From: an uncultured Eubacteriales bacterium
GTDB lineage: Bacteria > Bacillota > Clostridia > Christensenellales > UBA1242
Direction of reading: 5' to 3'
DNA length: 64,000 nucleotides
Assembly: GCA_948806215.1 (NCBI GenBank)
Contig: CAQIDI010000002.1
Coordinates: 124,001 to 188,000 of the forward strand
The translations under genes and the position numbers were made by a program. The notes below the pieces were generated by a model. It had not been told where the DNA came from. It did no database searches and saw only the letters and a list, made by a program, of their open reading frames with translations. Positions 45,011-53,622 of the stretch are shown one piece after another; position 1 is the stretch's first letter, and every line of letters begins with the position of its first letter.

Positions 45011-45616
45011 ATGTTTGGAAGCAGTGATAAAAGTCAAAGGCTTAAGATTTTAAAAAAAAATTTGCCCGAAATAAAAATAAATGTGTTTTTAAGATTAAAT
45101 AAAAAAACTACTGTGTGGGTAAACAACTTTAGCTCTAAAGTGGTTTTTACAAAAGATAATCAGGAAATCGTGTTTGCAAAAAACTCGCTTTTAGTGCCAC
45201 ATATTAGTTTAATAAAAGGCTTTTTAAATAATGGAAACGATTTGTCAAAGATTAAAAAAATTGTGAAAAATGTTGCGAGCCAATTTAAAAAAATTAGTGT
45301 TGATTTTTCTAAACTTGTTATAACCGAAGATAATAAGTGGATAATGTTATATTTAGAAAATAACCAAGAGTTACAAAAACTAATAGAAAGTTTAAAAACA
45401 GAACTTAAAAGTTATATAACCATTAAAGCTTATGATGCTCCACATATAACCTTGGCAAAATCAAACGATTTTTCTAAACTCGAAACATTAATTAAAAGTT
45501 ATAATTTGCCAAGCAAATTTGTTTCAAGCGGAATAGGTGTTGGTTTGTGTGGTAATGCGGGTGTTGTTTTAAAAGTTTTATATAAGGCTAATTTTGAAAG
45601 CTATGAAAATAAATAG
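45011..45616 (+). CDS. 2H phosphoesterase-like protein (2'-5' RNA ligase fold)
   Basis: The 201-residue protein has the two H-x-S/T-x motifs of the 2H phosphoesterase superfamily: PHISLIKG (His64, Ser66) and PHITLAK (His145, Thr147), about 80 residues apart as required for the duplicated fold. Members include LigT, cyclic phosphodiesterases and RNA-processing enzymes. No other domain is visible. GGAGAA precedes the ATG. It stands alone between the ferritin-like gene (opposite strand) and a membrane protein gene. Confidence 0.8.
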   Translation: MFGSSDKSQRLKILKKNLPEIKINVFLRLNKKTTVWVNNFSSKVVFTKDNQEIVFAKNSLLVPHISLIKGFLNNGNDLSKIKKIVKNVASQFKKISVDFSKLVITEDNKWIMLYLENNQELQKLIESLKTELKSYITIKAYDAPHITLAKSNDFSKLETLIKSYNLPSKFVSSGIGVGLCGNAGVVLKVLYKANFESYENK

Positions 45617-45696
45617 TTTTAAAAGGTTAATTAAATTGACTTTAATTTAATATACATTTATTATGGTAGTAGAAATAAAATAAAGGAGGCATAGTA

Positions 45697-46218
45697 ATGA
45701 AAGCTAAAAAATTAATATTAAATATTCTTGCATCAGTAGGAATGGTTTTATTAGTTTTACCAATGTTTTTAGCAATGTATACCGCCACAGTTTCGGTTGG
45801 CAATAAAGTTGCCGATCCTGCTACATATGGCATATTCACTAATTGGACAGATTATATTAACGCTTATAAAGTTGCAGGAAAAACTTTTGCTCAAACTTGG
45901 GCAGTTTTAACCGATGTTTTAGCAGTTGTTCTACTAATTCTAGCTGTTTTATATGTTGTTATGTTTGTGCTTAAACTATTAAAAGTTGGTAAAAAAGTTA
46001 ACTACACAAAAATTATGAAACTTTTAGCAGTAGTAATTTTAGTTTTAACCATTCTTGCATTAGTTACAGCAATCATATTTACATCTACAAACAGCTTATC
46101 AATAAAGGTTTTGGTAGAAACTAAATACACATTTGGGTTTGGCATTGGTTTAATTATGATGTTAATTGGCGGAGTTGTTACAGGGCTTTGCGGATTACTT
46201 GCTAATTTGAAAAAATAG
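45697..46218 (+). CDS. hypothetical four-pass membrane protein
   Basis: The 173-residue protein has four hydrophobic segments at about 7-30, 68-92, 105-130 and 142-165 and ends LANLKK. The first loop, TVSVGNKVADPATYGIFTNW onward, is about 35 residues and probably outside. AAAGGAGG lies 8 bases before the ATG. I do not recognise the family and see no catalytic residue. A terminator follows. Confidence 0.75.
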   Translation: MKAKKLILNILASVGMVLLVLPMFLAMYTATVSVGNKVADPATYGIFTNWTDYINAYKVAGKTFAQTWAVLTDVLAVVLLILAVLYVVMFVLKLLKVGKKVNYTKIMKLLAVVILVLTILALVTAIIFTSTNSLSIKVLVETKYTFGFGIGLIMMLIGGVVTGLCGLLANLKK

Positions 46219-46221
46219 TTA

Positions 46222-46252
46222 AAAAAAGCACAAATTAATTGTGCTTTTTTTA
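46222..46252 (+). terminator. terminator after the four-pass membrane protein
   Basis: AAAAGCACAA pairs with TTGTGCTTTT plus a T run. Confidence 0.85.
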
Positions 46253-46335
46253 TTTTTAAAATTTAAAATTATTAAGCAATAAACATAATTTTGTGGTATA
46301 ATAAATTTATAGAATATTTAAATGGAAAAGTTTAG

Positions 46336-47136
46336 ATGGGAAAAGTTAAAGATTTTAGAAAAAAACACGGTTGTCTTTATGCCTTTTTAATAGGCTGTGT
46401 TGTTTTTATTGTTGGAATTATAGTGCTTATAATTCTAGTAAAAAACGCAATAAATTTGTTTGGTCTTAGTATGAAAGAATTTCAAGAGTATATGAACTTA
46501 TTAAATCAAGAAGTTAACGAAAGCACTCTTGCTTCTGACCCAATAACAAATCAAGATTTTATTAGTTTTAAAACAAAAGCCGATGAAGCAGGTTTTAAAA
46601 TTTTAGACGATAAAAACGATGTTAATTTAGCATTAGTAACTATTCCTATCGAAAGCAATATAACACTTAGCGGTTACGAAGTTGGAGCAATGCTTAATAG
46701 TGGCTTTGCAAATAATTCGGATTATAATTCTTTAAAAATTTTGCAGTTTACAATAACACAAGGAACATATTTTAAAATTAAAACTGTGTTAAAAATTGAT
46801 TTTACTAAAATCAAGCAAGCAATAGGTTCGGTGGCAAACGATTTACCAAACAGTATTTATTTAACTTGTGAAAGCGTTGCAACCGCAAGCACAACAGGTA
46901 ATCCATCTAACAGATTAATTTTAACCGATTCGGTTTTAAGAGTTAATCAGTTAAACGACGAAGAAAATGCTAAAATTATTAAGTTATTAAACGAAATGAC
47001 AAGCGATAAAAAAGACACCTTAAAATTTGAAAATCTATCAGATAAAATTATATCGGAAGTAATAACAAAAATTGCACAAGCTTCTAATTGTTATTTAACC
47101 TTAGGTGGCGGAACATTAACGCTTAATAAGTTTTAA
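46336..47136 (+). CDS. hypothetical membrane-anchored protein
   Basis: The 266-residue protein has a basic N-terminus, one hydrophobic segment (about 14-38) and a long extracytoplasmic part with beta-rich character, including SNITLSGYEVGAMLNSGF and SIYLTCESVATASTTGNPSN. It looks like a single-pass anchored protein with a globular domain outside. ATG at 46336 is preceded by only a weak site. The family is unknown to me. A terminator directly follows. Confidence 0.7.
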   Translation: MGKVKDFRKKHGCLYAFLIGCVVFIVGIIVLIILVKNAINLFGLSMKEFQEYMNLLNQEVNESTLASDPITNQDFISFKTKADEAGFKILDDKNDVNLALVTIPIESNITLSGYEVGAMLNSGFANNSDYNSLKILQFTITQGTYFKIKTVLKIDFTKIKQAIGSVANDLPNSIYLTCESVATASTTGNPSNRLILTDSVLRVNQLNDEENAKIIKLLNEMTSDKKDTLKFENLSDKIISEVITKIAQASNCYLTLGGGTLTLNKF

Positions 47137-47137
47137 A

Positions 47138-47168
47138 AAAGAAAGCAAGTTTTGCTTTCTTTATTTTT
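47138..47168. terminator. bidirectional terminator
   Basis: AGAAAGCAA and TTGCTTTCT flank a short loop, with A and T runs on either side, between convergent genes. Confidence 0.8.
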
Positions 47169-48030
47169 TTGTTTTTAAGCTATTGTAAATTCGTTGTTTA
47201 TAATCGGCGGAATAATCGCTAATTAAATTTTCGAACTGAGTTTTATTAATTAGTTTTGCTTTTAATAACTCAAGTTCTATGCAACCAATTAATCCATTTT
47301 CGTTTTCGAAATCTTTAACAATTTTTGAACATTCTAGTAACGAATCAAAAGTTCCAGTATCTAGCCAAGCACAATTATTATCTAAAACTTTAACTTTTGC
47401 CCTGTGTTCCGAAACATAAGAGTTTAACACATTGGTTAATTCGTATTCGCCACGAGGCGACTTTTTAACTTTTTTAACTCGTTCCATAGCATCGCCAGAA
47501 TAAACATATAGTCCTGTAGAAGCTAAATTCGATTTTGGTTGTTTTGGTTTTTCTTCCATATTTGTAATGTTAAATTTGCTATCGTGCTCAATAACACCAA
47601 AGCGTTCTGGGTCGGAAACTGTTTTTGCAAAAACGGTTAAACCAGAGTTATGCTTAATTGCATCTTTTAACATTTTATCCATACCATTCATAACAAAAAC
47701 ATTATCGCCAAACAACAAAACAAAATCTTCGTTGCCAACAAACGAACTTGCATATTTTAAAGCGTTTGCAGTGCCTAGTGCTTGCTTTTGAACAAAATAC
47801 TTAATATTAATACCGCAATCGGCAAGTTTTTTATCAAACAAGTTTTTATAAAATGGTAAATCAAAGCTATTGCAAACTAAAGCAATATCGGTAATACCAC
47901 AACTAAACATTAAACTAAGGCCGTAATAAATCATTGGTTTGTTATAAATTGGAACTAATACTTTTCCTGTTACTTTTGTAATTGGGCGAAGCCTTGTGGC
48001 TGCACCTGCAGTTAAAATTACACCTTTCAT
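47161..48030 (-). CDS. sugar-1-phosphate nucleotidyltransferase (RmlA-like)
   Basis: The 289-residue protein is a nucleotidyltransferase of the glucose-1-phosphate thymidylyl/uridylyltransferase type. The start MKGVILTAGAATRLRPITKVTGKVL is the nucleotide-binding signature, with GAATRLRP in place of the usual GGSGTRLxP, then KPMIYYGLSLM, FVLLFGDNVFV with the metal Asp, and GLYVYSGDAMERV. The length is like RmlA. The substrate nucleotide and sugar cannot be told. GAGGT precedes the ATG. It might supply envelope glycan precursors. Confidence 0.88.
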   Translation of the reverse strand: MKGVILTAGAATRLRPITKVTGKVLVPIYNKPMIYYGLSLMFSCGITDIALVCNSFDLPFYKNLFDKKLADCGINIKYFVQKQALGTANALKYASSFVGNEDFVLLFGDNVFVMNGMDKMLKDAIKHNSGLTVFAKTVSDPERFGVIEHDSKFNITNMEEKPKQPKSNLASTGLYVYSGDAMERVKKVKKSPRGEYELTNVLNSYVSEHRAKVKVLDNNCAWLDTGTFDSLLECSKIVKDFENENGLIGCIELELLKAKLINKTQFENLISDYSADYKQRIYNSLKTKK

Positions 48031-48105
48031 TAATACCTCGAAAAATTTTTTATTTAATTAATTTTATGATACCATAATAAAAAAAGAAACAAAAGGAAAT
48101 TTAAT

Positions 48106-48417
48106 ATGAATACCTTTGAATTAATATATAATGTTGTTAGTAACATTCCTAAAGGAAAAGTTGCAACCTATGGGCAAATTGCAAAGCAAATTGGAATGCC
48201 AAAAAGTTCAAAAGTTGTTGGTTATGCACTTCACGCAAATCCAAAACCAGTGGTTATTCCGTGTCACCGTGTTGTTAACCGATTTGGTGAACTATCGGGT
48301 AGTTTTGCTTTTGGTGGAGCAGATGCTCAGGCAAAATTATTGATTAGCGAAGGAGTAATAGTAAACAATAATAAGGTAGATTTAAAAATCTATCAATTTA
48401 ATTTTGATATAATATAA
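48106..48417 (+). CDS. MGMT-family protein, single-domain alkyltransferase-like
   Basis: This 103-residue protein is the DNA-binding domain of O6-alkylguanine-DNA alkyltransferase without the N-terminal domain. PKGKVATYGQIAKQIG carries the flipping Tyr22 and the helix-turn-helix, and IPCHRVV has the acceptor Cys53. Alkyltransferase-like (ATL) proteins of this length usually have Trp in that Cys place, so it may keep transferase activity. The arginine-finger position is Lys36 (SSKVVGYALHANP) where Arg is usual. AAAGGAA precedes the ATG. It is followed by the phosphoketolase gene. Confidence 0.88.
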   Translation: MNTFELIYNVVSNIPKGKVATYGQIAKQIGMPKSSKVVGYALHANPKPVVIPCHRVVNRFGELSGSFAFGGADAQAKLLISEGVIVNNNKVDLKIYQFNFDII

Positions 48418-48493
48418 CATTAAATTATTTTACAATCTGATATTAAAAAGGTTATTATAATCTATAATGTTAATTAAATATGTTGGAGGAAAA

Positions 48494-50854
48494 ATGAAAG
48501 ATACTAAACTAATTTCAAATAATTACTTAAACACATTAAATAAATATTGGCGTGCTGCAAATTACTTAACAGTTGCACAGTTATATTTGTTAAAAAATCC
48601 ACTACTTAGAAATAAACTAGAAGTTAGTGATGTTAAGCAAAAATTGGTTGGGCATTGGGGCACTTGCGCTGGACAAAACTTTGTTTATGCCCATTGTAAC
48701 CGTGTTATAACCAAATACGATTTAGATATGATACTTTTATCAGGTCCGGGTCACGGTGGAAACTTTTTTGTTGCAAATTCTTATTTAGAAGGAACTTATA
48801 GCGAATTTTATCCATCGGTTAGTCAGGACGAAAAAGGAATGGCAAAACTATGCAAACAATTTTCGTTTGCAGGGGGTATTCCTAGCCACGTAGCACCAGA
48901 AACTCCGGGTTCGATTAATGAAGGCGGAGAACTTGGCTATTGTTTGGCACACGCATATGGTGCAATTTTTGATAATCCAAACTTAATTGCAACTGCTATT
49001 GTTGGCGATGGTGAAGCAGAAACTGGTCCACTTGCAACAAGTTGGCATTCAAATAAATTTGTAAACCCAGTAACCGATGGGGCAGTTCTTCCAATTCTAC
49101 ACTTAAATGGTTATAAAATTAATAACCCAACTGTTTTATCAAGAATTTCTCGTAGCGAACTAGAAAGTTTATTTATTGGCTATGGTTATAAGCCATATTT
49201 TGTGGAAGGAAACGACCCTAAAGTTATGCACAAGTTAATGGCAAAAGCAATGGATACTTGCATTGAACAAATAAAACAAATTCAATTTAATGCCAGAAAC
49301 GGAAAACCACAAGGTAAACTTATGTGGCCTATGATTGTTTTAAGAACTCCAAAGGGTTGGACTGGACCTAAAATTGTTGATAATCAAATGGTGGAAAATA
49401 GTTTTAGAGCTCATCAAATTCCAATTAAAATGGATAAACCAGAACATTTACAAATGTTAGAAACTTGGTTAAAAAGTTATAATCCAGAAGAATTATTCGA
49501 CGAAAACTATCGCTTAAAATCTGAGATAGCCGAAATTTTACCTAAGGGCGACAAACGCATAAGTGCAAATCCTCACGCAAATGGTGGAGGATTATTAAAA
49601 GATTTAGTTACTCCAAACCTTAAGGATTGTGCAGTAGATGTTCCAAGCCCAGGTAGTGTTAAAACACAAGATATGTTAGAACTTGGCGGATATATTAAAA
49701 AATTATTTGAATTAAATGCCGAAAACAAAAACTACAGAATTTTTAGCCCAGACGAAGCAATGAGTAACAGGCTATATAAAGCATTCGAAGTTGAAAATCG
49801 TGCATTTAACACTGCTATTTTAGATACCGACGATAAACTTGCTGTCGGCGGAAGAATTATGGATTCGTTCTTATCGGAACACGCTTGTGAAGGTTGGTTA
49901 GAAGGATATTTGTTAACTGGTCGACACGGAATGTTTAACAGTTACGAAGCTTTTATTAGAGTTGTTGATAGTATGGTGGCTCAACACGGCAAGTGGTTAA
50001 AGGTAACACGTGAATTAAAATGGCGTAAACCAATTTCTTCGCTAAACTTAATTTTAACAAGCCACTGCTGGCAACAAGACCATAATGGTTATACTCACCA
50101 AGACCCTGGCTTTATTGATCATATGGTTAACAAAGCACCTTCGGTTACCCGTATTTATTTACCAGCTGATGCAAACAGTTTGATTGCAACTTTTGATATG
50201 TGTTCTAAACTAAAGGATACTATTAATGTTATAACGGCATCTAAACATCCATCTTTTCAATGGTTAACAATGGCACAAGCCGAAAAACACGTTAAAAAAG
50301 GAATTGGTGTTTGGGATTTCGCTTGCTTAAACGATAGCAAAAAACCAGATGTTGTAATTGCTTGTGCTGGCGACACTCCAACTGTTGAATCGGTTGCATT
50401 GGTAACTTATATTAAAAAATATTTGCCTAAGTTAAATGTTAGATTTATTAATGTTGTTAACTTGTTTAGGTTACTACCAAAAACCGAACATCCAGAAGGA
50501 TTAACCGATAAAGAATTTAACGAATTGTTCACAACCGATAAACCAATTATCTTTAGTTTCCACGGATATCCTAGAGTTATTAAAGAAATGCTTTATAACC
50601 GAGAAAACCATAACCTTTCTGTGTTTGGTTACGAGGAGGAAGGAACTATTACCACTTCGTTTGATATGAGGGTTAAAAATCGAATTGATAGATATAATTT
50701 ATTAAAAACAGTTGCAAGTGTGGTTAAAGTTGCACCCGCCACTAAAGCAAAAATTATTTCTGATATGGATAAAAAGTTAAAAGAACATAAAAAGTTTATT
50801 TGCGAATATGGCATCGACACAAAAGAATTTACCGATTGGAAATTTGAAAAATAA
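48494..50854 (+). CDS. xfp: phosphoketolase (xylulose-5-phosphate/fructose-6-phosphate)
   Basis: Phosphoketolase splits xylulose-5-phosphate or fructose-6-phosphate to acetyl phosphate, using thiamine diphosphate. I start at 48494 (MKDTKLISNNYLNTL) because GGAGGA precedes it, giving 786 residues, the family's usual size. Hallmarks are KLVGHWGTCAGQNFVYAH, LSGPGHGGNFF, GDGEAETGPLATSWHSNK with the thiamine-diphosphate GDG motif, and NLILTSHCWQQDHNGYTHQDPG in the second half. It implies heterofermentative or bifid-type sugar use. It has its own promoter region and terminator. Confidence 0.97.
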   Translation: MKDTKLISNNYLNTLNKYWRAANYLTVAQLYLLKNPLLRNKLEVSDVKQKLVGHWGTCAGQNFVYAHCNRVITKYDLDMILLSGPGHGGNFFVANSYLEGTYSEFYPSVSQDEKGMAKLCKQFSFAGGIPSHVAPETPGSINEGGELGYCLAHAYGAIFDNPNLIATAIVGDGEAETGPLATSWHSNKFVNPVTDGAVLPILHLNGYKINNPTVLSRISRSELESLFIGYGYKPYFVEGNDPKVMHKLMAKAMDTCIEQIKQIQFNARNGKPQGKLMWPMIVLRTPKGWTGPKIVDNQMVENSFRAHQIPIKMDKPEHLQMLETWLKSYNPEELFDENYRLKSEIAEILPKGDKRISANPHANGGGLLKDLVTPNLKDCAVDVPSPGSVKTQDMLELGGYIKKLFELNAENKNYRIFSPDEAMSNRLYKAFEVENRAFNTAILDTDDKLAVGGRIMDSFLSEHACEGWLEGYLLTGRHGMFNSYEAFIRVVDSMVAQHGKWLKVTRELKWRKPISSLNLILTSHCWQQDHNGYTHQDPGFIDHMVNKAPSVTRIYLPADANSLIATFDMCSKLKDTINVITASKHPSFQWLTMAQAEKHVKKGIGVWDFACLNDSKKPDVVIACAGDTPTVESVALVTYIKKYLPKLNVRFINVVNLFRLLPKTEHPEGLTDKEFNELFTTDKPIIFSFHGYPRVIKEMLYNRENHNLSVFGYEEEGTITTSFDMRVKNRIDRYNLLKTVASVVKVAPATKAKIISDMDKKLKEHKKFICEYGIDTKEFTDWKFEK

Positions 50855-50880
50855 AAACGGATGTTTATCCGTTTTTTTTA
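50855..50880. terminator. terminator after phosphoketolase
   Basis: AAAACGGAT and ATCCGTTTT form a stem with a T run. The convergent 50865 gene ends in its right arm. Confidence 0.8.
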
Positions 50881-51446
50881 TTTAATAAATATTCTAGTTC
50901 TGCCATAAATGTAGTTTGATCTTCTATATGAAATGAAAACTCTTTACTTTTTGTTTGTATTACTAATAGTCCTTTATAAGTATCTAACGATAATATTGAA
51001 ACTAGTTTTATTGTTGTAGAATGCCTTATTGCTGAAAATATAATTTTTTTATTTGTTAAATATATTGTTCCTTCTGTTGTGATTAAAATATCGTCTCTAA
51101 TTGATTGCCGAGTTGAACCGCCTCCATAAACACTAAATCCCTTTGTAATTCGAACACGGTTTCCACGGCTGTTTGTTTCATAGCCTATAACTCTATTTTT
51201 TAATTCTGCATATTTTGCGGAATTTTCAAAATAGCATTCTTCATTCTTTTCTAATATTAAATTGTTGGGTAATATTTTTTCAATACCATTTTTTGCAAAC
51301 TTGTCTCTTAATTCTAAAAATTTTTTTTGTTCTTCTGCCAGTTTTTTTTCTTTATCTATATTTTCTTTCTTTTTCTTATTTATAGAACTAAAAACTATAC
51401 AAATTATAGCTATTATTATAAAAATGAAAAGTAGAACATTTTCCAT
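50865..51446 (-). CDS. hypothetical membrane-anchored protein with PH-like domain
   Basis: The 193-residue protein has one N-terminal membrane helix (about 4-22), a charged coiled-coil-like stretch (KKKKENIDKEKKLAEEQKK, about 24-45), and a C-terminal beta-rich domain with GTIYLTNKKIIFSAIRHSTT and LLVIQTKSKEFSFHIE, which reads like a PH/GRAM-type domain. It is divergent from a small XRE gene with two palindromes between, so the XRE protein probably controls it. GGGGG precedes the ATG. Function is unknown. Confidence 0.7.
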   Translation of the reverse strand: MENVLLFIFIIIAIICIVFSSINKKKKENIDKEKKLAEEQKKFLELRDKFAKNGIEKILPNNLILEKNEECYFENSAKYAELKNRVIGYETNSRGNRVRITKGFSVYGGGSTRQSIRDDILITTEGTIYLTNKKIIFSAIRHSTTIKLVSILSLDTYKGLLVIQTKSKEFSFHIEDQTTFMAELEYLLNKKNG

Positions 51447-51471
51447 AATAAACCCCCATAATTATATATTA

Positions 51472-51489
51472 TTCCCATTATACTGGGAA
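51472..51489. promoter_or_regulatory. palindromic operator A of the XRE/membrane gene pair
   Basis: TTCCCATTATACTGGGAA is an 18-base dyad in the divergent gap between the 50865 and 51528 genes. Confidence 0.6.
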
Positions 51490-51501
51490 GTCAACAAATT
51501 T

Positions 51502-51517
51502 TTCCATTATTATGGAA
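51502..51517. promoter_or_regulatory. palindromic operator B of the XRE/membrane gene pair
   Basis: TTCCATTATTATGGAA is a dyad related to operator A (TTCC-n-ATTAT-GGAA pattern). It ends 10 bases before the XRE start and overlaps its probable promoter. Confidence 0.6.
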
Positions 51518-51527
51518 TAATATTTAT

Positions 51528-51734
51528 ATGGAAAACTCATTTGGATGTAGATTAAAAGAATTAAGAAAAGAAAAAAACATAGGGCAAGTTGAGTTGGCAA
51601 AGCAAATAGGTGTAGGCAAATCTATAATCAGTTTATGGGAAAAAGATCAGTGTGAACCAACATTGTCTAAATTAATATTACTATCAAACTTTTTTGGCGT
51701 TACAATAGATTATCTTGCAGGATTAGAAATTTAA
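51528..51734 (+). CDS. small XRE-family repressor
   Basis: The 68-residue Cro/CI-type protein has GQVELAKQIGVGKSIISLW and EKDQCEPTLSKLILLSNFF as DNA-binding helices, ending TIDYLAGLEI. No ribosome-binding site is present. TAATAT (51518-51523) lies 4 bases before the ATG, predicting a leaderless mRNA. The context TAATATTTATATGGA is identical to that at recF. Two dyads lie upstream, which fits autorepression and control of the divergent membrane-protein gene. Confidence 0.85.
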   Translation: MENSFGCRLKELRKEKNIGQVELAKQIGVGKSIISLWEKDQCEPTLSKLILLSNFFGVTIDYLAGLEI

Positions 51735-51765
51735 AAGTTTTTATAAATAATCTAAGGAAAAATAT

Positions 51766-51924
51766 ATGTTAAAAAAAAATAAGCGAAATCGACCAAGGTT
51801 AAAAACTTTAATAGTGTTTTGTGTTATCATTGCATTAATAACTTTTGCAATAGTTGTGGGCGTTAAGCTATATAACAAAAATAATAGTGGTAACGCCACA
51901 GCAAATATAACTTATAATGTTTAA
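51766..51924 (+). CDS. small single-pass membrane protein
   Basis: This 52-residue reading frame has AAGGAAAA before its ATG and a terminator after its stop. A basic N-terminus (MLKKNKRNRPRLKT) is followed by one hydrophobic segment (about 14-34) and a short polar outer tail with SGNATANITYNV. It is too short for routine calling but looks genuine. It lies 31 bases after the XRE stop and is probably co-transcribed with it. The function is unknown. Confidence 0.65.
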   Translation: MLKKNKRNRPRLKTLIVFCVIIALITFAIVVGVKLYNKNNSGNATANITYNV

Positions 51925-51925
51925 A

Positions 51926-51956
51926 AAAAGCGAAGCATTTTAGCTTCGCTTTTTAT
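51926..51956. terminator. bidirectional terminator
   Basis: AAAGCGAAGC pairs with GCTTCGCTTT with A and T flanks, between the small membrane protein and the zinc-ribbon gene. Confidence 0.8.
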
Positions 51957-52117
51957 TATTGTTGATTGTTCATTCTAGCTTTTTTAGCTTTACGACATTT
52001 AGGGCATCTAACAGGAGCGTTAGTTAAACCTTTAGTAGCATAGAATTCTTGTTCGCCTGCAGTCCAAACAAATTCTTCACCGCAATCTTTGCAAACAATT
52101 TTCTTGTCTTCGTACAT
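51956..52117 (-). CDS. small zinc-ribbon protein
   Basis: This 53-residue reading frame starts MYEDKKIVCKDCGEEFVW and continues RCPKCRKAKKARMNNQQ, so it has two Cys pairs (CKDC and CPKC) about 29 residues apart, the pattern of the small probable zinc-ribbon family common in Clostridia (with GEQEFYATKGL in the middle). AAGGAGG lies 10 bases before its ATG at 52117. The role is unknown, with nucleic acid binding likely from the basic C-terminus. Confidence 0.85.
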   Translation of the reverse strand: MYEDKKIVCKDCGEEFVWTAGEQEFYATKGLTNAPVRCPKCRKAKKARMNNQQ

Positions 52118-52264
52118 TAATAGTTTCCTCCTTGAATATTTATTGGAAACTGATATAACCGAACAAACGAACTTACTTTTTTGTTAAATTTATTTAATTG
52201 ATATTTAATTTCCACAAAAATATTGTACCACAATATTTAATAAAAAGCACATAAATTATGTTAA

Positions 52265-52666
52265 TTATTTTTTTTCGTTAGCAATCTTTAAAAGGGTGTT
52301 ATAAAAATTGGTGCTGTTACCATTAAGGTTTAAGTAATAGCATCTACCATCGTAACCACCGTTGCTATTGTATCTAATAATGTTAAAACCATAAAAATCT
52401 GGCTGGAAATTAATTAGTAACTTTTCGTAAGGCATTTCGGCAAATTCTTTTGGTTCGGAATACTCCATTTCTAACCACAAACCTTTTTTAAGTTCGTTTA
52501 AAGTATATTGATTAATCGAAACTCCAAAAGCCGGCGAAAAGTAAGATTTTTCACACATTTTTTTTAGTTCCGGAAAAATAAGATTTGCATTTATTTCTTG
52601 TTTTTCTCCATTATAATAAATAAAATATTTTTCTGCTTCAAAAAAAGTATCGGTTAAAACTCTCAT
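52265..52666 (-). CDS. hypothetical small protein
   Basis: I do not recognise this 133-residue protein. It has no signal peptide or membrane segment, and alternating hydrophobic stretches suggest an alpha/beta fold, with KYFIYYNGEKQEINANLIF near the start and GGYDGRCYYLNLNGNSTNF near the end. A short AGGAG site precedes the ATG. It lies between the zinc-ribbon gene and a membrane-protein gene, separated from both by AT-rich gaps without clear operon links. Confidence 0.65.
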   Translation of the reverse strand: MRVLTDTFFEAEKYFIYYNGEKQEINANLIFPELKKMCEKSYFSPAFGVSINQYTLNELKKGLWLEMEYSEPKEFAEMPYEKLLINFQPDFYGFNIIRYNSNGGYDGRCYYLNLNGNSTNFYNTLLKIANEKK

Positions 52667-52897
52667 TTTTTTTCTCCTATTAACCTATATTATTTTAATT
52701 TTAGGTAATAATTTTTATTATGTCAAACACTTAAATATTATTTAATTATGGTTAAAAATTTATATTTTACAGAAAATAAAATAAAAATAAAAAACCTTAA
52801 AACTTTTGCTATTATAAAATTAATTTGTTACAATTATTAAAAGTATTATTATTAGAAGTGTGTAATTTATATAATACTTGTTTTTAGGAATATATTA

Positions 52898-53491
52898 ATG
52901 AGTAAAAATAAAAAAATTTTAATGTGGGTTAGTGCAATACTTATGATTGTGTCGGGCGTTGGCGTTGGGGCATTTTGTTTGGGTGCAATAATAAATCCTG
53001 CTATGTTAGACGATATGGCAAGAAAGGCCACACTTTTAACACCAGAAAAATTTGAATCGGTTAAAAATTCATATCATTGGTTAATATCGCTTCTTGCAGC
53101 AGGCAGTGTTGTTGGAATTGTGTTTGGCGGAATTAGCACTAAGTTTTGTTTATACGATTCCATCGAATTTTATCAAAAGAAAAGTGTTGTTTTAACAGTT
53201 GCAATAATTTGCACAATAGTTGTTAATCCGTTGGTTGGTGCATTATATATTGTTGCAGTTTTAATGCCAGACTTAAACTTAAATCTTGATAGCATAATTG
53301 AAAAACCAGAAGTTGACCTTGATAAAGTAATGGAAAAAATGGAAAAGTTAAAAAAGATGCGCGAGCAAGATTTAATTAACGATGATGAGTTTGCAAAACT
53401 AAAAGCAGATATTATGGCTAGTGCAGGCATCAGCGATTTACCAGCTAAAAATGAAGAAAATAAAAATAAAGGGGCAGAAGAAAAAAAATAG
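52898..53491 (+). CDS. membrane protein with SHOCT-like C-terminus (paralogue of 53623)
   Basis: The 197-residue protein has three hydrophobic segments near 6-28, 60-85 and 100-125 and a C-terminal helix pair KLKKMREQDLINDDEFAKLKADIM, the SHOCT-like pattern (short C-terminal oligomerisation helices) found on many membrane or secreted proteins. A Glu/Lys-rich tail follows. The ATG has only a weak AGGAA upstream. It is similar in plan to the 53623 protein (same N-terminal MxKxKK-hydrophobic start and SHOCT-like end), so the two look like diverged duplicates. A terminator separates them. Confidence 0.75.
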   Translation: MSKNKKILMWVSAILMIVSGVGVGAFCLGAIINPAMLDDMARKATLLTPEKFESVKNSYHWLISLLAAGSVVGIVFGGISTKFCLYDSIEFYQKKSVVLTVAIICTIVVNPLVGALYIVAVLMPDLNLNLDSIIEKPEVDLDKVMEKMEKLKKMREQDLINDDEFAKLKADIMASAGISDLPAKNEENKNKGAEEKK

Positions 53492-53518
53492 ACTTGTGGT
53501 ATTCACAAGTTTTTTTTA
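53490..53518 (+). terminator. terminator after the 52898 gene
   Basis: ACTTGTG and CACAAGT form a stem with a T run. Confidence 0.85.
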
Positions 53519-53622
53519 TAAAACTTTTTAAAAATTAAAAACATAAATATTAATTAATTTGTTTTTATAAAACTTAAAAATAGTATACTATAATATAAAC
53601 TAATAAAATTTATAGGTGAATA

